From Streptomyces sp. NBC_01335 (lineage in GTDB: Bacteria; Actinomycetota; Actinomycetes; Streptomycetales; Streptomycetaceae): DNA of 64,000 nt. Every line of letters begins with the position of its first letter. The stretch's first letter is position 1. The translations under genes were made by a program, and so were the position numbers. The stretch lies in NCBI RefSeq assembly GCF_035953295.1, contig NZ_CP108370.1, positions 5,937,001 through 6,001,000 on the forward strand, written 5' to 3'. Below the pieces are notes generated by a model. That model was not told the origin of the DNA and made no database searches. It saw only the letters and a program-made list of their open reading frames with translations. Shown here piece by piece: positions 1-8,633 of this stretch.

Positions 1-1458
1 GGTGTAGACGGCGCACCAGGTGGCGAGGGTCGGGACGGTCATCTGGGCCATGAGGGCCAGGGTCTGGTCCCGGTCGAGCGTCCCGGCCAGCAGGTCGGAC
101 GCCTCGACGAGGAAGGAGAGGGAGCCTCTGCGGAGCCGCTCCAGCTCGCCCAGGCGGGCCGACTCGACGGCGAGCGCGATGCGGTCGGCGGCGAACTGGA
201 GGCGCAGGGCCTCCTCGTTGGTGTAACGCCCCGCGGCCTCGGCCGCGACACCCAGGGATCCGGTGAGCCGGCCCTCCACCTTCAGGGGGACCGTCACCAC
301 CGAGCGCATCCCTGTGCCGCCCAGCAGCGGAACGGCACCCTCCACGGCCATCAGGTCCTCGTGGACGGCTGGCATCCGGGCGGAGCCGTAGCGGCCCGCG
401 CCCGCCTCGACGGGGACCCGGGCGAAGCGCTGGCGGGCCGACGGCAGGCCGGTGGTGGCACGGACCTCGAGTTCGGTCTCGTCGTCCGTGGCCAGCAGCA
501 GGAAGGCGGCGTCGGCGTCGAGCATGTCCCGCGCCCGCTCGACGGTGCGCTGGAGCAGGCCGTCCAGGTCGTCGGGGGCGGGGGAGCCGATGAACACCTC
601 GAAGGGGTCCGCGGAGCGGCTCTCGCCGGTGTCGGTGACCGGAGCCCGCACCGGGCTCTGCAGCACCGCGCGCTCGTCGTCACGGACCATCAGGCAGACG
701 GTGGACGGAGTGCCCCCGGTGTCCCGGACCCGCAGGTGCGAGGCGTAGACGGGGACGACCCGGCCGTCCGCGCACCGGAAGCCGTAACTGCCCTCCCACC
801 GTGAGAGCTGGAGGGCGGCGGCGATGCCGGTGCTGGTGCCGGGGGTCTGCGGCCAGGCGGCGAACTCGGTGAGCTGTTTGCCGACGACCTGCTCGGGGGC
901 GTACCCGAAGAGGAACGAGGCGTCCTCGTTCCAGGAGGCCACGGCGCCGGACATGTCGATCTGCGCGACGGCGACCCGGATGCGCCGGTCGGCGACCGGC
1001 AGGCTCTCGACGGGCAGCAGCGGGCCGGCGGAGCGGATGCCGACCGGCCGGTCGGGCAGGTCCAGCTGGAACCAGACGTGTTTGCGGGTGGGGGTGTACT
1101 CCACGCCCCAGCGGGAGGCCAGGGCGGCGCAGAGCAGAAGGCCCCGGCCGCTCTCCCGGTCCGGGCTGCCGAAGTCGACCGCCGTGCTCTGGAGCGGGAC
1201 TTCGCGCTCCGGATAGTGGTCGGCGACCTCGACGCGTACGCCGTCCTCCGCGCGCAGGCAGAGGACGTCCGCGGCGGTACCCGCGTGCACGACCGCGTTG
1301 GTCACCAGTTCACTGGTGAGCACGACGGCGTCGTCGATGACGTCGGTGTAGCCCCATCCCTGGAGCGTGTCCCTGACGAAGGCGCGGGCTGTCGCTACCG
1401 AGCGACCGGCCGGCTCGAAGGTGGCGGCCGCCCGCGCGGTGATCACTGCACTCCCCAT
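1..1458 (-). CDS. osaC: OsaC-like multidomain regulator (ATPase-PAS-GAF...), 3' part outside window
   Basis: The reading frame is open from an ATG at 1458 to the left edge, giving 486 codons without a stop, so the gene is truncated by the window. Residues about 10-130 form an RsbW/SpoIIAB-type HATPase domain (TSELVTNAVVHAG as N box, ESGRGLLL as G box). Residues about 155-265 look like a PAS domain (SWNEDASFLFGYAPEQVVGK) and about 295-440 like a GAF domain, followed by what seems to be the start of another GAF. Proteins of this order usually end in a SpoIIE/PP2C phosphatase, which would lie off the window. Divergence from osaA-osaB fits OsaC of S. coelicolor, which is reported to act on the osmotic-stress sigma factor SigB. 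The domain calls come from the sequence; the name rests on domain order and neighbours. Confidence 0.8.
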   Translation of the reverse strand, partial: MGSAVITARAAATFEPAGRSVATARAFVRDTLQGWGYTDVIDDAVVLTSELVTNAVVHAGTAADVLCLRAEDGVRVEVADHYPEREVPLQSTAVDFGSPDRESGRGLLLCAALASRWGVEYTPTRKHVWFQLDLPDRPVGIRSAGPLLPVESLPVADRRIRVAVAQIDMSGAVASWNEDASFLFGYAPEQVVGKQLTEFAAWPQTPGTSTGIAAALQLSRWEGSYGFRCADGRVVPVYASHLRVRDTGGTPSTVCLMVRDDERAVLQSPVRAPVTDTGESRSADPFEVFIGSPAPDDLDGLLQRTVERARDMLDADAAFLLLATDDETELEVRATTGLPSARQRFARVPVEAGAGRYGSARMPAVHEDLMAVEGAVPLLGGTGMRSVVTVPLKVEGRLTGSLGVAAEAAGRYTNEEALRLQFAADRIALAVESARLGELERLRRGSLSFLVEASDLLAGTLDRDQTLALMAQMTVPTLATWCAVYT

Positions 1459-1888
1459 ATGGTGTCGCGTCGCTTCCCCGAGTCCAGTGCCCGTATCTCG
1501 CAGCTTCGATTCGCCCACAGCTGTCCCGTGGTCCCTGGCGGATGCGCGCGACGAACCACCGGACGGCCCTCAGCCAGGCTAGACGCTCGCCGGGGCCGCC
1601 GGGTACACGAGGCCGGACTTCACCCCGGACGAGCGGAATGGGCGTACGCGGGCGCACGAGGGTGGTTCCGCTGGGGTGCCGCGCGGGGAGACGGCGGGGT
1701 GGGGCGGGAGCCGGCGGGGTGACGCATCCCATCGGTGCCCGCGGTCGGGGTCCGGCCTGGTACGTTTCAAGGATTTGACGTTTCCATGGGCACCCGTCGA
1801 CGGTGTGCTGTGGCGGTGAGGTACCTCGGAACTGGGAAAGCTCCCAGAATCACCCGAGCGAAACGGTCAACCCTGCGGGAGGGACACG
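1459..1888. promoter_or_regulatory. Divergent control region osaC/osaA, 430 bases without a gene
   Basis: This region lies between divergent osaC and osaA. I see no gene in it. A small hairpin (CTGGGA, loop AAGC, TCCCAG; 1832-1847) lies about 40 bases before the osaA start and would be in its leader. TACGTT near 1760 resembles a -10 box. I could not find a convincing SigB-type promoter (GTTT, spacer, GGGTAY). Confidence 0.4.
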
Positions 1889-4800
1889 GTGGAGTCTGAC
1901 GTGGCGGCGCGGGGTTCAAGCACGCGTACAAGAGGCGGACAGCCCGTGAAAAAACAGCGCCAAGGAACCGTCGAGGTGGACGCGGCGGCTCTCAACAGAC
2001 TGCTCTCCGCCCTGCTCGCGATGCGCGACGGCAACTTCCGCAGGCGGCTCACCGTCTCCGGGGACGGACCCTTGACGGAGATCGCGGCCGTCTTCAACGA
2101 GGTGGCCGACCGCAACCTCCACCTCACGGGTGAACTCGCCCGTGTCCGGCGGGTGGTCGGCCGGGAGGGCAAGCTCACCGAGCGGCTGGAGACGGGAGCA
2201 TGCGAAGGTTCCTGGGCCGCCGCGATCGACGCGTCCAACGAACTGGTCGACGACCTCGCGCGGCCCGTGTCCGAGGTCGGCCGGGTGCTGTCGGCGGTGG
2301 CCGACGGTGACCTCGAACAGCGGATGGAGCTGCGCTCCCACACCGCGGACGAGACGGTACGGCCGCTGCGCGGCGAGTTCCTGAAGGTCGCCCGTACGGT
2401 CAACAACCTGGTCGACCAGCTGTCGGCGTTCACCGAGCAGGTGACGCGGGTCGCGGTCGAGGTGGGCACCGAGGGCAAACTGGGCGGCCAGGCGCAGGTA
2501 CGCGGCATGTCCGGTTCCTGGAAGGACCTCACGGACTCCGTCAACACGATGGCGTACCGGCTCACCGCGCAGGTGCGGGACATCGCGCTGGTGACGACGG
2601 CGGTGGCCAAGGGCGACCTGTCGCGCAAGGTCACGGTCCACGTGGCCGGGGAGATGCTCCAGCTGAAGAACACCGTCAACACGATGGTGGACCAGCTCTC
2701 CTCGTTCTCCTCCGAGGTCACCCGGGTCGCCCGCGAGGTCGGCACCGAGGGGGAACTCGGCGGGCAGGCCGCCGTGCCGGGCGTCGCCGGTGTGTGGAAG
2801 GACCTCACCGACTCCGTCAACACCATGGCGGGCAACCTCACCAACCAGGTGCGCGGCATCGCCGAGGTCACCACGGCTGTGGCCAACGGCGACCTGTCGC
2901 AGAAGGTCACCGTGAGCGCGCGCGGCGAGGTCGCGCAGCTCGCCGAGACGATCAACCAGATGACCGAGACGCTGCGCACCTTCGCGGACGAGGTGACCCG
3001 GGTCGCCAGCGAGGTCGGCGGCGAGGGTCTGCTCGGCGGCCAGGCGCAGGTGCCCGGCGCCGCGGGGACGTGGAAGGACCTGACCGACTCGGTCAACACC
3101 GTCTTCCGCAACCTGACCACCCAGGTGCGGGACATCGCCCAGGTGACGACGGCGGTGGCCAGCGGTGACATGTCGCAGAAGGTCACCGTCGACGTGGCCG
3201 GGGAGATGCTGGAGCTGAAGAACACCGTCAACACGATGGTGGACCAGCTCCAGTCCTTCGGTTCCGAGGTGACCCGGGTCGCGCGGGAGGTCGGCGTGGA
3301 AGGCCGGCTGGGCGGCCAGGCGGAGGTGCCCGGCGCCGCCGGCACGTGGAAGGACCTCACCGACTCCGTCAACACGGCGTTCCGCAACCTCACCGGACAG
3401 GTGCGGGACATCGCCCAGGTGACGACGGCGGTGGCCAACGGCGACCTCTCGCAGAAGGTCACCGTCAACGTCGCCGGCGAGATGCTGGAGCTCAAGAACA
3501 CCGTCAACACGATGGTGGCGCAGCTGTCCTCGTTCGCCGACCAGGTGACCCGGATGGCCCGCGAGGTGGGCACGGAGGGCATGCTCGGCGGTCAGGCCCG
3601 CGTCGACGGCGTCTCGGGTACGTGGAAGGAACTCACCGACTCCGTCAACTTCATGGCGGGGAACCTCACCGACCAGGTCCGCCAGATCGCCCAGGTGACG
3701 ACGGCGGTCGCCCGCGGTGACCTGTCGCAGAAGATCGACGTGGACGCGCGCGGCGAGATCCTGGAGCTGAAGAACACCATCAACACGATGGTCGACCAGC
3801 TCTCCGCCTTCGCGGAGCAGGTGACCCGGGTCGCCCGCGAGGTCGGTACGGACGGCCGGCTCGGCGGCCAGGCGCAGGTGCCCGGCGTGGCCGGCGTGTG
3901 GCGGGACCTGACCGACTCGGTGAACGGCATGGCCGGCAACCTCACCGCCCAGGTCCGCAACATCGCGCAGGTCGCCACGGCGGTGGCGCGCGGTGACCTG
4001 TCGCAGAAGATCGACGTGGACGCGCGCGGCGAGATCCTGGAGCTGAAGAACACCCTCAACACGATGGTGGACCAGCTCTCGAACTTCGCCGAGCAGGTCA
4101 CCCGGGTGGCCCGGGAGGTCGGTACGGAGGGCATGCTCGGCGGCCAGGCCGAGGTGCAGGGGGTCTCCGGTACGTGGAAGGACCTCACCCAGTCGGTGAA
4201 CGGCATGGCCAACAACCTCACCCTCCAGGTGCGGAACATCGCCGAGGTCACGACCGCGGTCGCCAAGGGCGACCTGTCGAAGAAGATCACCGTCGACGCC
4301 AAGGGCGAGATCCTCGAACTCGTCACGACCGTGAACACCATGGTCGACCAGCTGATGAACTTCGCCGACGAGGTCGCCCGGGTGGCCCGCGAGGTGGGTA
4401 CCGAGGGCATCCTCGGCGGCCAGGCCCGGGTGCGCGGCGCGACGGGCATCTGGAAGGACCTCAGCGACAACGTCAACCTGATGGCCAACAACCTGACCAG
4501 CCAGGTGCGGAACATCTCCCGGGTCTCCTCGGCGGTCGCCAACGGCGACCTGACGAAGAAGGTCACCGTCGAGGCGCGGGGCGAGGTCGCCGAACTGGCC
4601 GACACCGTCAACACGATGGTGACGACGCTCTCCTCGTTCGCGGACGAGGTGACCCGGGTGGCCCGCGAGGTGGGCACCGAGGGGATCCTGGGCGGACAGG
4701 CGCGGGTCCCGGGGGTCTCGGGGACCTGGAAGGACCTCACCGAGTCCGTGAACTCGATGGCCTCCAACCTCACCGGACAGGTGCGGCAGATCGCGACCGT

Positions 4801-7372
4801 CACCACCGCCATCGCCAAGGGCGACCTCACCAAGAAGATCGACATCGACGCGCAGGGCGAGATCCTGCAGCTCAAGGACACCATCAACACGATGGTCGAC
4901 CAGCTGTCGTCCTTCGCCGACCAGGTGACCCGGGTCGCCCGCGAGGTGGGTACGGAAGGCCAGCTCGGCGGCCAGGCCCGGGTGCGGGACGTCGACGGCA
5001 CCTGGCGCGACCTCACCGAGTCGGTGAACGAGATGGCCGGCAACCTCACCCGGCAGGTGCGGGCCATCGCGGCCGTCGCCACCGCGGTGACGCGCGGCGA
5101 TCTGAACCTCAAGATCGACGTGGACGCGGCCGGCGAGATCCAGGTGCTGCAGGACAACATCAACACGATGATCGCCAACCTGCGCGACACCACCCTCGCC
5201 AACAAGGAGCAGGACTGGCTGAAGGGCAATCTCGCCCGGATCTCCGGCCTGATGCAGGGCCGCCGCGACCTGGACGACGTCGCCTCGCTGATCATGAGCG
5301 AGCTCACCCCGGTGGTCTCGGCCCAGCACGGCGCGTTCTTCCTGGCGATGGGGGCGGGCGACAACGACGAGGTGGGCGCGGACAGCAGCGCGGAGGGCGC
5401 GTACGAGCTCCGGATGCGCGGCAGTTACGGATACTCGGCGGGCTCCATGCCGACCTCCTTCCGGCCCGGCGAGTCGCTCATCGGCGAGTCCGCCGCGGAG
5501 CGGAAGACCATCCAGCTGGACCACGCGCCGCCCGGATACCTGAAGATCTCCTCCGGGCTCGGCGAGGCACCCCCGGCCCATGTGATCGTGCTGCCGGTGC
5601 TCTTCGAGGGCAAGGTCCTCGGGGTGATCGAACTGGCCTCCTTCCAGCCGTTCACCCAGATTCAGCGGGACTTCCTCAACCAGCTCGCCGAGATGATCGC
5701 GACGAGCGTCAACACCATCAGCGTCAACACCCGGACCGAGAAGCTGCTGGAGCAGTCGCAGGAGCTCACCGAGCAGCTCCGGGACCGCTCGGAGGAGCTG
5801 GAGAACCGGCAGAAGGCCCTCCAGGCCTCCAACGCCGAACTGGAGGACAAGGCCGAGCTGCTGGCACGGCAGAACCGCGACATCGAGGTGAAGAACACCG
5901 AGATCGAGGAGGCCCGGCAGATCCTGGAGGAGCGCGCCGAGCAGCTCGCCGTCTCGATGCGCTACAAGTCCGAGTTCCTGGCGAACATGTCGCACGAGCT
6001 GCGCACTCCGCTCAACTCCCTGCTGATCCTGGCCAAGTTGCTCGCCGACAACGCCGAGGGCAACCTCTCGCCCAAGCAGGTGGAGTTCGCCGAGACGATC
6101 CACGGGGCCGGTTCCGACCTGCTCCAGCTGATCAACGACATCCTCGACCTCTCCAAGGTCGAGGCGGGGAAGATGGACGTCAGCCCGACCCGTATCGCTC
6201 TGGTCCAGCTGGTCGACTACGTGGAGGCGACCTTCCGGCCGCTCACCGCCGAGAAGGGGCTCGACTTCTCCGTACGCGTCTCGCCCGAACTGCCCGCCAC
6301 CCTGCACACCGACGAGCAGCGGCTGCTCCAGGTGCTGCGCAACCTGCTCTCCAACGCGGTGAAGTTCACCGACAGCGGGGCGGTGGAGCTGGTGATCCGG
6401 CCGGCCGGACCGGACGTGCCGAACGCCATCAGGGAGAACCTGCTGGAACAGGGCACCCTGCGGGACACCGACGACCTGATCGCGTTCTCGGTCACCGACA
6501 CCGGGATCGGGATCGCGTCCAGCAAGATGATGGTGATCTTCGAGGCGTTCAAGCAGGCGGACGGCACCACCAGCCGCAAGTACGGCGGGACCGGCCTCGG
6601 CCTCTCCATCAGCCGGGAGATCGCGCGGCTGCTGGGCGGGGAGATCCACGCGGCGAGCGAGCCCGGTCGCGGTTCCACTTTCACCCTCTACCTCCCGCTG
6701 CACCGCGGTGAACTCCCTGCCCAGGGGTACCCGCAGGTGGGTTCCGGCACCTACGAACCGCCTTCCGGTACCGGGGAGTACACGCCCCCGGCCGACTCCG
6801 CGCCGCTGGGTGACCCGGCCAACTCGGCGGGAGTGTTCAGGCGTCGGCGCCAGGCGCTCGGCGATGCCCGCCGCCGTCCGGAGCTCCCCGCGCCCAACCG
6901 GCCCGGTGCCGGCTCGGGTTCGAACGCGGAGAACGCCGCACAGGAGGACTGGGTCCAGGGCGCGCAGGCGCCGGAGGCCCGGAAGTCGTTCAGGTTCCGC
7001 GGCGAGAAGGTGCTGATCGTCGACGACGACATCCGCAACGTCTTCGCCCTCACCAGCGCCCTGGAACAGCACGGACTCTCGGTGCTCTACGCCGAGAACG
7101 GCCGCGAGGGGATCGAAGTGCTGGAGCAGCACGACGACGTGGCGGTCGTGCTGATGGACATCATGATGCCGGAGATGGACGGGTACGCGACGACGACGGC
7201 GATCCGGCGGATGCCCCAGTTCGCGGCTCTGCCGATCGTCGCGCTGACCGCGAAGGCCATGAAGGGCGACAAGGAGAAGGCGCTCGACTGCGGTGCCTCC
7301 GACTACGTCACCAAGCCGGTCGATCCCGACTACCTGCTCGGCGTCATGGAGCGGTGGATGCGCGGGGAATGA
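1889..7372 (+). CDS. osaA: OsaA-like hybrid histidine kinase with about ten tandem HAMP units
   Basis: Encodes 1827 residues from a GTG start, with GGGAGGGA at 1876-1883 as ribosome site. The N-terminal 1100 residues are a string of HAMP-like units of 92 residues, each holding [15 protein letters not shown], AVAxGDLSxK and NTMVDQL. LGGQA occurs ten times at exact 276-base steps from about 2478, and a degenerate unit precedes them. Then come a GAF domain (about 1112-1277), a coiled coil (about 1285-1358), HisKA with the phospho-acceptor in MSHELRTPL (His1369), HATPase (N box [10 protein letters not shown] near 1487) and a receiver domain (about 1707-1824, Asp1757 in [11 protein letters not shown]). 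No signal peptide or membrane segment is visible, so it is probably cytosolic. Position before osaB identifies it as the osmotic-adaptation kinase OsaA. Histidine kinases with HAMP strings also include fungal Nik1/Os-1 osmosensors. Confidence 0.85.
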   Translation: MESDVAARGSSTRTRGGQPVKKQRQGTVEVDAAALNRLLSALLAMRDGNFRRRLTVSGDGPLTEIAAVFNEVADRNLHLTGELARVRRVVGREGKLTERLETGACEGSWAAAIDASNELVDDLARPVSEVGRVLSAVADGDLEQRMELRSHTADETVRPLRGEFLKVARTVNNLVDQLSAFTEQVTRVAVEVGTEGKLGGQAQVRGMSGSWKDLTDSVNTMAYRLTAQVRDIALVTTAVAKGDLSRKVTVHVAGEMLQLKNTVNTMVDQLSSFSSEVTRVAREVGTEGELGGQAAVPGVAGVWKDLTDSVNTMAGNLTNQVRGIAEVTTAVANGDLSQKVTVSARGEVAQLAETINQMTETLRTFADEVTRVASEVGGEGLLGGQAQVPGAAGTWKDLTDSVNTVFRNLTTQVRDIAQVTTAVASGDMSQKVTVDVAGEMLELKNTVNTMVDQLQSFGSEVTRVAREVGVEGRLGGQAEVPGAAGTWKDLTDSVNTAFRNLTGQVRDIAQVTTAVANGDLSQKVTVNVAGEMLELKNTVNTMVAQLSSFADQVTRMAREVGTEGMLGGQARVDGVSGTWKELTDSVNFMAGNLTDQVRQIAQVTTAVARGDLSQKIDVDARGEILELKNTINTMVDQLSAFAEQVTRVAREVGTDGRLGGQAQVPGVAGVWRDLTDSVNGMAGNLTAQVRNIAQVATAVARGDLSQKIDVDARGEILELKNTLNTMVDQLSNFAEQVTRVAREVGTEGMLGGQAEVQGVSGTWKDLTQSVNGMANNLTLQVRNIAEVTTAVAKGDLSKKITVDAKGEILELVTTVNTMVDQLMNFADEVARVAREVGTEGILGGQARVRGATGIWKDLSDNVNLMANNLTSQVRNISRVSSAVANGDLTKKVTVEARGEVAELADTVNTMVTTLSSFADEVTRVAREVGTEGILGGQARVPGVSGTWKDLTESVNSMASNLTGQVRQIATVTTAIAKGDLTKKIDIDAQGEILQLKDTINTMVDQLSSFADQVTRVAREVGTEGQLGGQARVRDVDGTWRDLTESVNEMAGNLTRQVRAIAAVATAVTRGDLNLKIDVDAAGEIQVLQDNINTMIANLRDTTLANKEQDWLKGNLARISGLMQGRRDLDDVASLIMSELTPVVSAQHGAFFLAMGAGDNDEVGADSSAEGAYELRMRGSYGYSAGSMPTSFRPGESLIGESAAERKTIQLDHAPPGYLKISSGLGEAPPAHVIVLPVLFEGKVLGVIELASFQPFTQIQRDFLNQLAEMIATSVNTISVNTRTEKLLEQSQELTEQLRDRSEELENRQKALQASNAELEDKAELLARQNRDIEVKNTEIEEARQILEERAEQLAVSMRYKSEFLANMSHELRTPLNSLLILAKLLADNAEGNLSPKQVEFAETIHGAGSDLLQLINDILDLSKVEAGKMDVSPTRIALVQLVDYVEATFRPLTAEKGLDFSVRVSPELPATLHTDEQRLLQVLRNLLSNAVKFTDSGAVELVIRPAGPDVPNAIRENLLEQGTLRDTDDLIAFSVTDTGIGIASSKMMVIFEAFKQADGTTSRKYGGTGLGLSISREIARLLGGEIHAASEPGRGSTFTLYLPLHRGELPAQGYPQVGSGTYEPPSGTGEYTPPADSAPLGDPANSAGVFRRRRQALGDARRRPELPAPNRPGAGSGSNAENAAQEDWVQGAQAPEARKSFRFRGEKVLIVDDDIRNVFALTSALEQHGLSVLYAENGREGIEVLEQHDDVAVVLMDIMMPEMDGYATTTAIRRMPQFAALPIVALTAKAMKGDKEKALDCGASDYVTKPVDPDYLLGVMERWMRGE
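2380..5200 (+). repeat. Tandem 276-bp coding repeat, about ten copies
   Basis: The HAMP units of osaA are also DNA repeats. The codons for LGGQA recur near 2478, 2754, 3027, 3303, 3579, 3855, 4131, 4407, 4683 and 4959, a 276-base period. Long near-identical blocks, such as the codons for GEILELKNT and [10 protein letters not shown], are shared between copies. Confidence 0.9.
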
Positions 7373-7378
7373 CGCGGT

Positions 7379-7421
7379 CGCGGGGGGCGGTGCCGGCGCT
7401 CTGCCGGTGCCGCCCCCCGCG
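7379..7421 (+). terminator. Strong hairpin after osaA
   Basis: Arms of 19 bases (7379-7397 and 7403-7421) pair through a GCTCT loop, with two G-U pairs only. It starts seven bases after the osaA stop and would end that transcript before osaB. Confidence 0.75.
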
Positions 7422-7667
7422 GCATGGCTCCGGCAACCCCCTGGCGGAGGCTCGGGCGCCGGGTTCCCAGGAGTGGTGTGGAGGCGCTTTCCGCCGGGAA
7501 CCTTTTGAACTCCCGCCGCGTTCTTGTTGTGTGCACAGTGACATCGCGGTGACAGGGTGTGGCGGCGGCCGGGGTGCGGCTACGATGACCGGCACAAGAC
7601 GGACGGCGATACGGAGCCGTCCCCTGGGGCGGCACCCGGTGCGACGCCGGGATGAGGAGGGCGGGCC

Positions 7668-8342
7668 ATGATGCAGAAGGCCAAGATCCTCCTGGTCGAT
7701 GACCGGCCGGAGAATCTGCTGGCGCTGGAGGCCATCCTCTCTGCGCTGGATCAGACGCTGGTGCGGGCATCGTCAGGGGAGGAGGCGCTCAAGGCGCTGC
7801 TCACGGACGACTTCGCGGTCATCCTGCTCGACGTCCAGATGCCGGGCATGGACGGCTTCGAGACGGCGGCGCACATCAAGCGCCGTGAGCGGACGCGGGA
7901 CATCCCGATCATCTTCCTCACCGCGATCAACCACGGCCCGCACCACACCTTCCGGGGATACGCGGCCGGTGCCGTCGACTACATCTCGAAGCCGTTCGAC
8001 CCCTGGGTGCTCCGTGCCAAGGTGTCGGTCTTCGTCGAGCTGTACATGAAGAACTGCAAGCTGCGCGAGCAGGCGGCCCTGCTGCGAGCCCAGCTCGACG
8101 GCGGGCGGTCGGGCGAGGACCGGGAGCCGGCCGGACTGCTGGCCGAACTCTCCGCGCGGCTCGCCGCGGTGGAGGAGCAGGCCGAAGCGCTCTCCAAGCA
8201 GTTGGACGACGAGTCCGCCGACGCGGCGGCCGTGGCCACGGCCGCGCATCTCGAACGCAAGCTGACGGGTCTGCGGAGGGCGCTCGACGCCCTGGAGCCC
8301 GGTACGAACGGCGCCACCGGCATCCTGCCGTCACCGAACTGA
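7668..8342 (+). CDS. osaB: OsaB-like response regulator with coiled-coil output
   Basis: Encodes 224 residues from ATG at 7668 (a second ATG follows at 7671), behind the ribosome site GAGGAGG. Residues about 5-125 are a complete receiver domain: acidic pair D11-D12, phospho-acceptor D55 in LLDVQMPGMDG, T-loop FLTAIN, and the conserved lysine in SKPFDPW. The remaining hundred residues are Ala/Glu/Leu rich (LLAELSARLAAVEEQAEALSKQLDDE) and read as a coiled coil. No DNA-binding domain is seen, so output is probably through protein contact. It sits 295 bases after osaA and is separated from it by a strong hairpin. OsaB of S. coelicolor is the partner regulator of OsaA in osmoadaptation. Confidence 0.85.
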   Translation: MMQKAKILLVDDRPENLLALEAILSALDQTLVRASSGEEALKALLTDDFAVILLDVQMPGMDGFETAAHIKRRERTRDIPIIFLTAINHGPHHTFRGYAAGAVDYISKPFDPWVLRAKVSVFVELYMKNCKLREQAALLRAQLDGGRSGEDREPAGLLAELSARLAAVEEQAEALSKQLDDESADAAAVATAAHLERKLTGLRRALDALEPGTNGATGILPSPN

Positions 8343-8397
8343 CGGGTCGGCACCGGCGCGGATCGGTGACGGACGGGCCGTACGGACCGGAACGGAG

Positions 8398-8444
8398 GGG
8401 CCCGACGGTCCGGGGCGTCCGGGGGCCCGACGGTCCGGGGCGGC
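8398..8444. repeat. Short GC-rich direct repeat between osaB and ftsK
   Basis: The block GGGCCCGACGGTCCGGGGCG occurs twice, near 8398 and 8425, in the 291-base gap between osaB and ftsK. Each copy contains the inner inverted repeat GGGCCCGACGGTCC. No other feature is seen in the gap. Confidence 0.5.
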
Positions 8445-8633
8445 GGACGGCGACGGAGCTGACGGCGCGTGGAACCAGCGCCGCCGGTCCGCTCGCCGCT
8501 GTCCCGCGTACCCGCCGTCCAAACCTCCCGCGAGGGTGAGGCGACGTCAGTTTCCCGCCCCTGCAAGCCGACACGGTCGGGTGAACCCGACGGGCACGTG
8601 TCCCGACGCGCCGACACCGGTAACCTCGGGCCC

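Noticed and set aside
2380..5200. Regularly spaced repeats considered as a CRISPR-like array
   Set aside because: Units are 276 bases, in frame and coding for HAMP domains; no spacers.
1916..7132. Very long open frame on the minus strand opposite osaA (over 1700 codons)
   Set aside because: A GC-rich shadow of the repeated osaA codons. The plus frame has complete kinase domains; the minus translation is His/Gly/Asp/Leu repeats without a family.
8469..8633. GTG at 8469 as ftsK start
   Set aside because: The added 55 residues are unlike the family, and a -10-like box sits just before ATG 8634.
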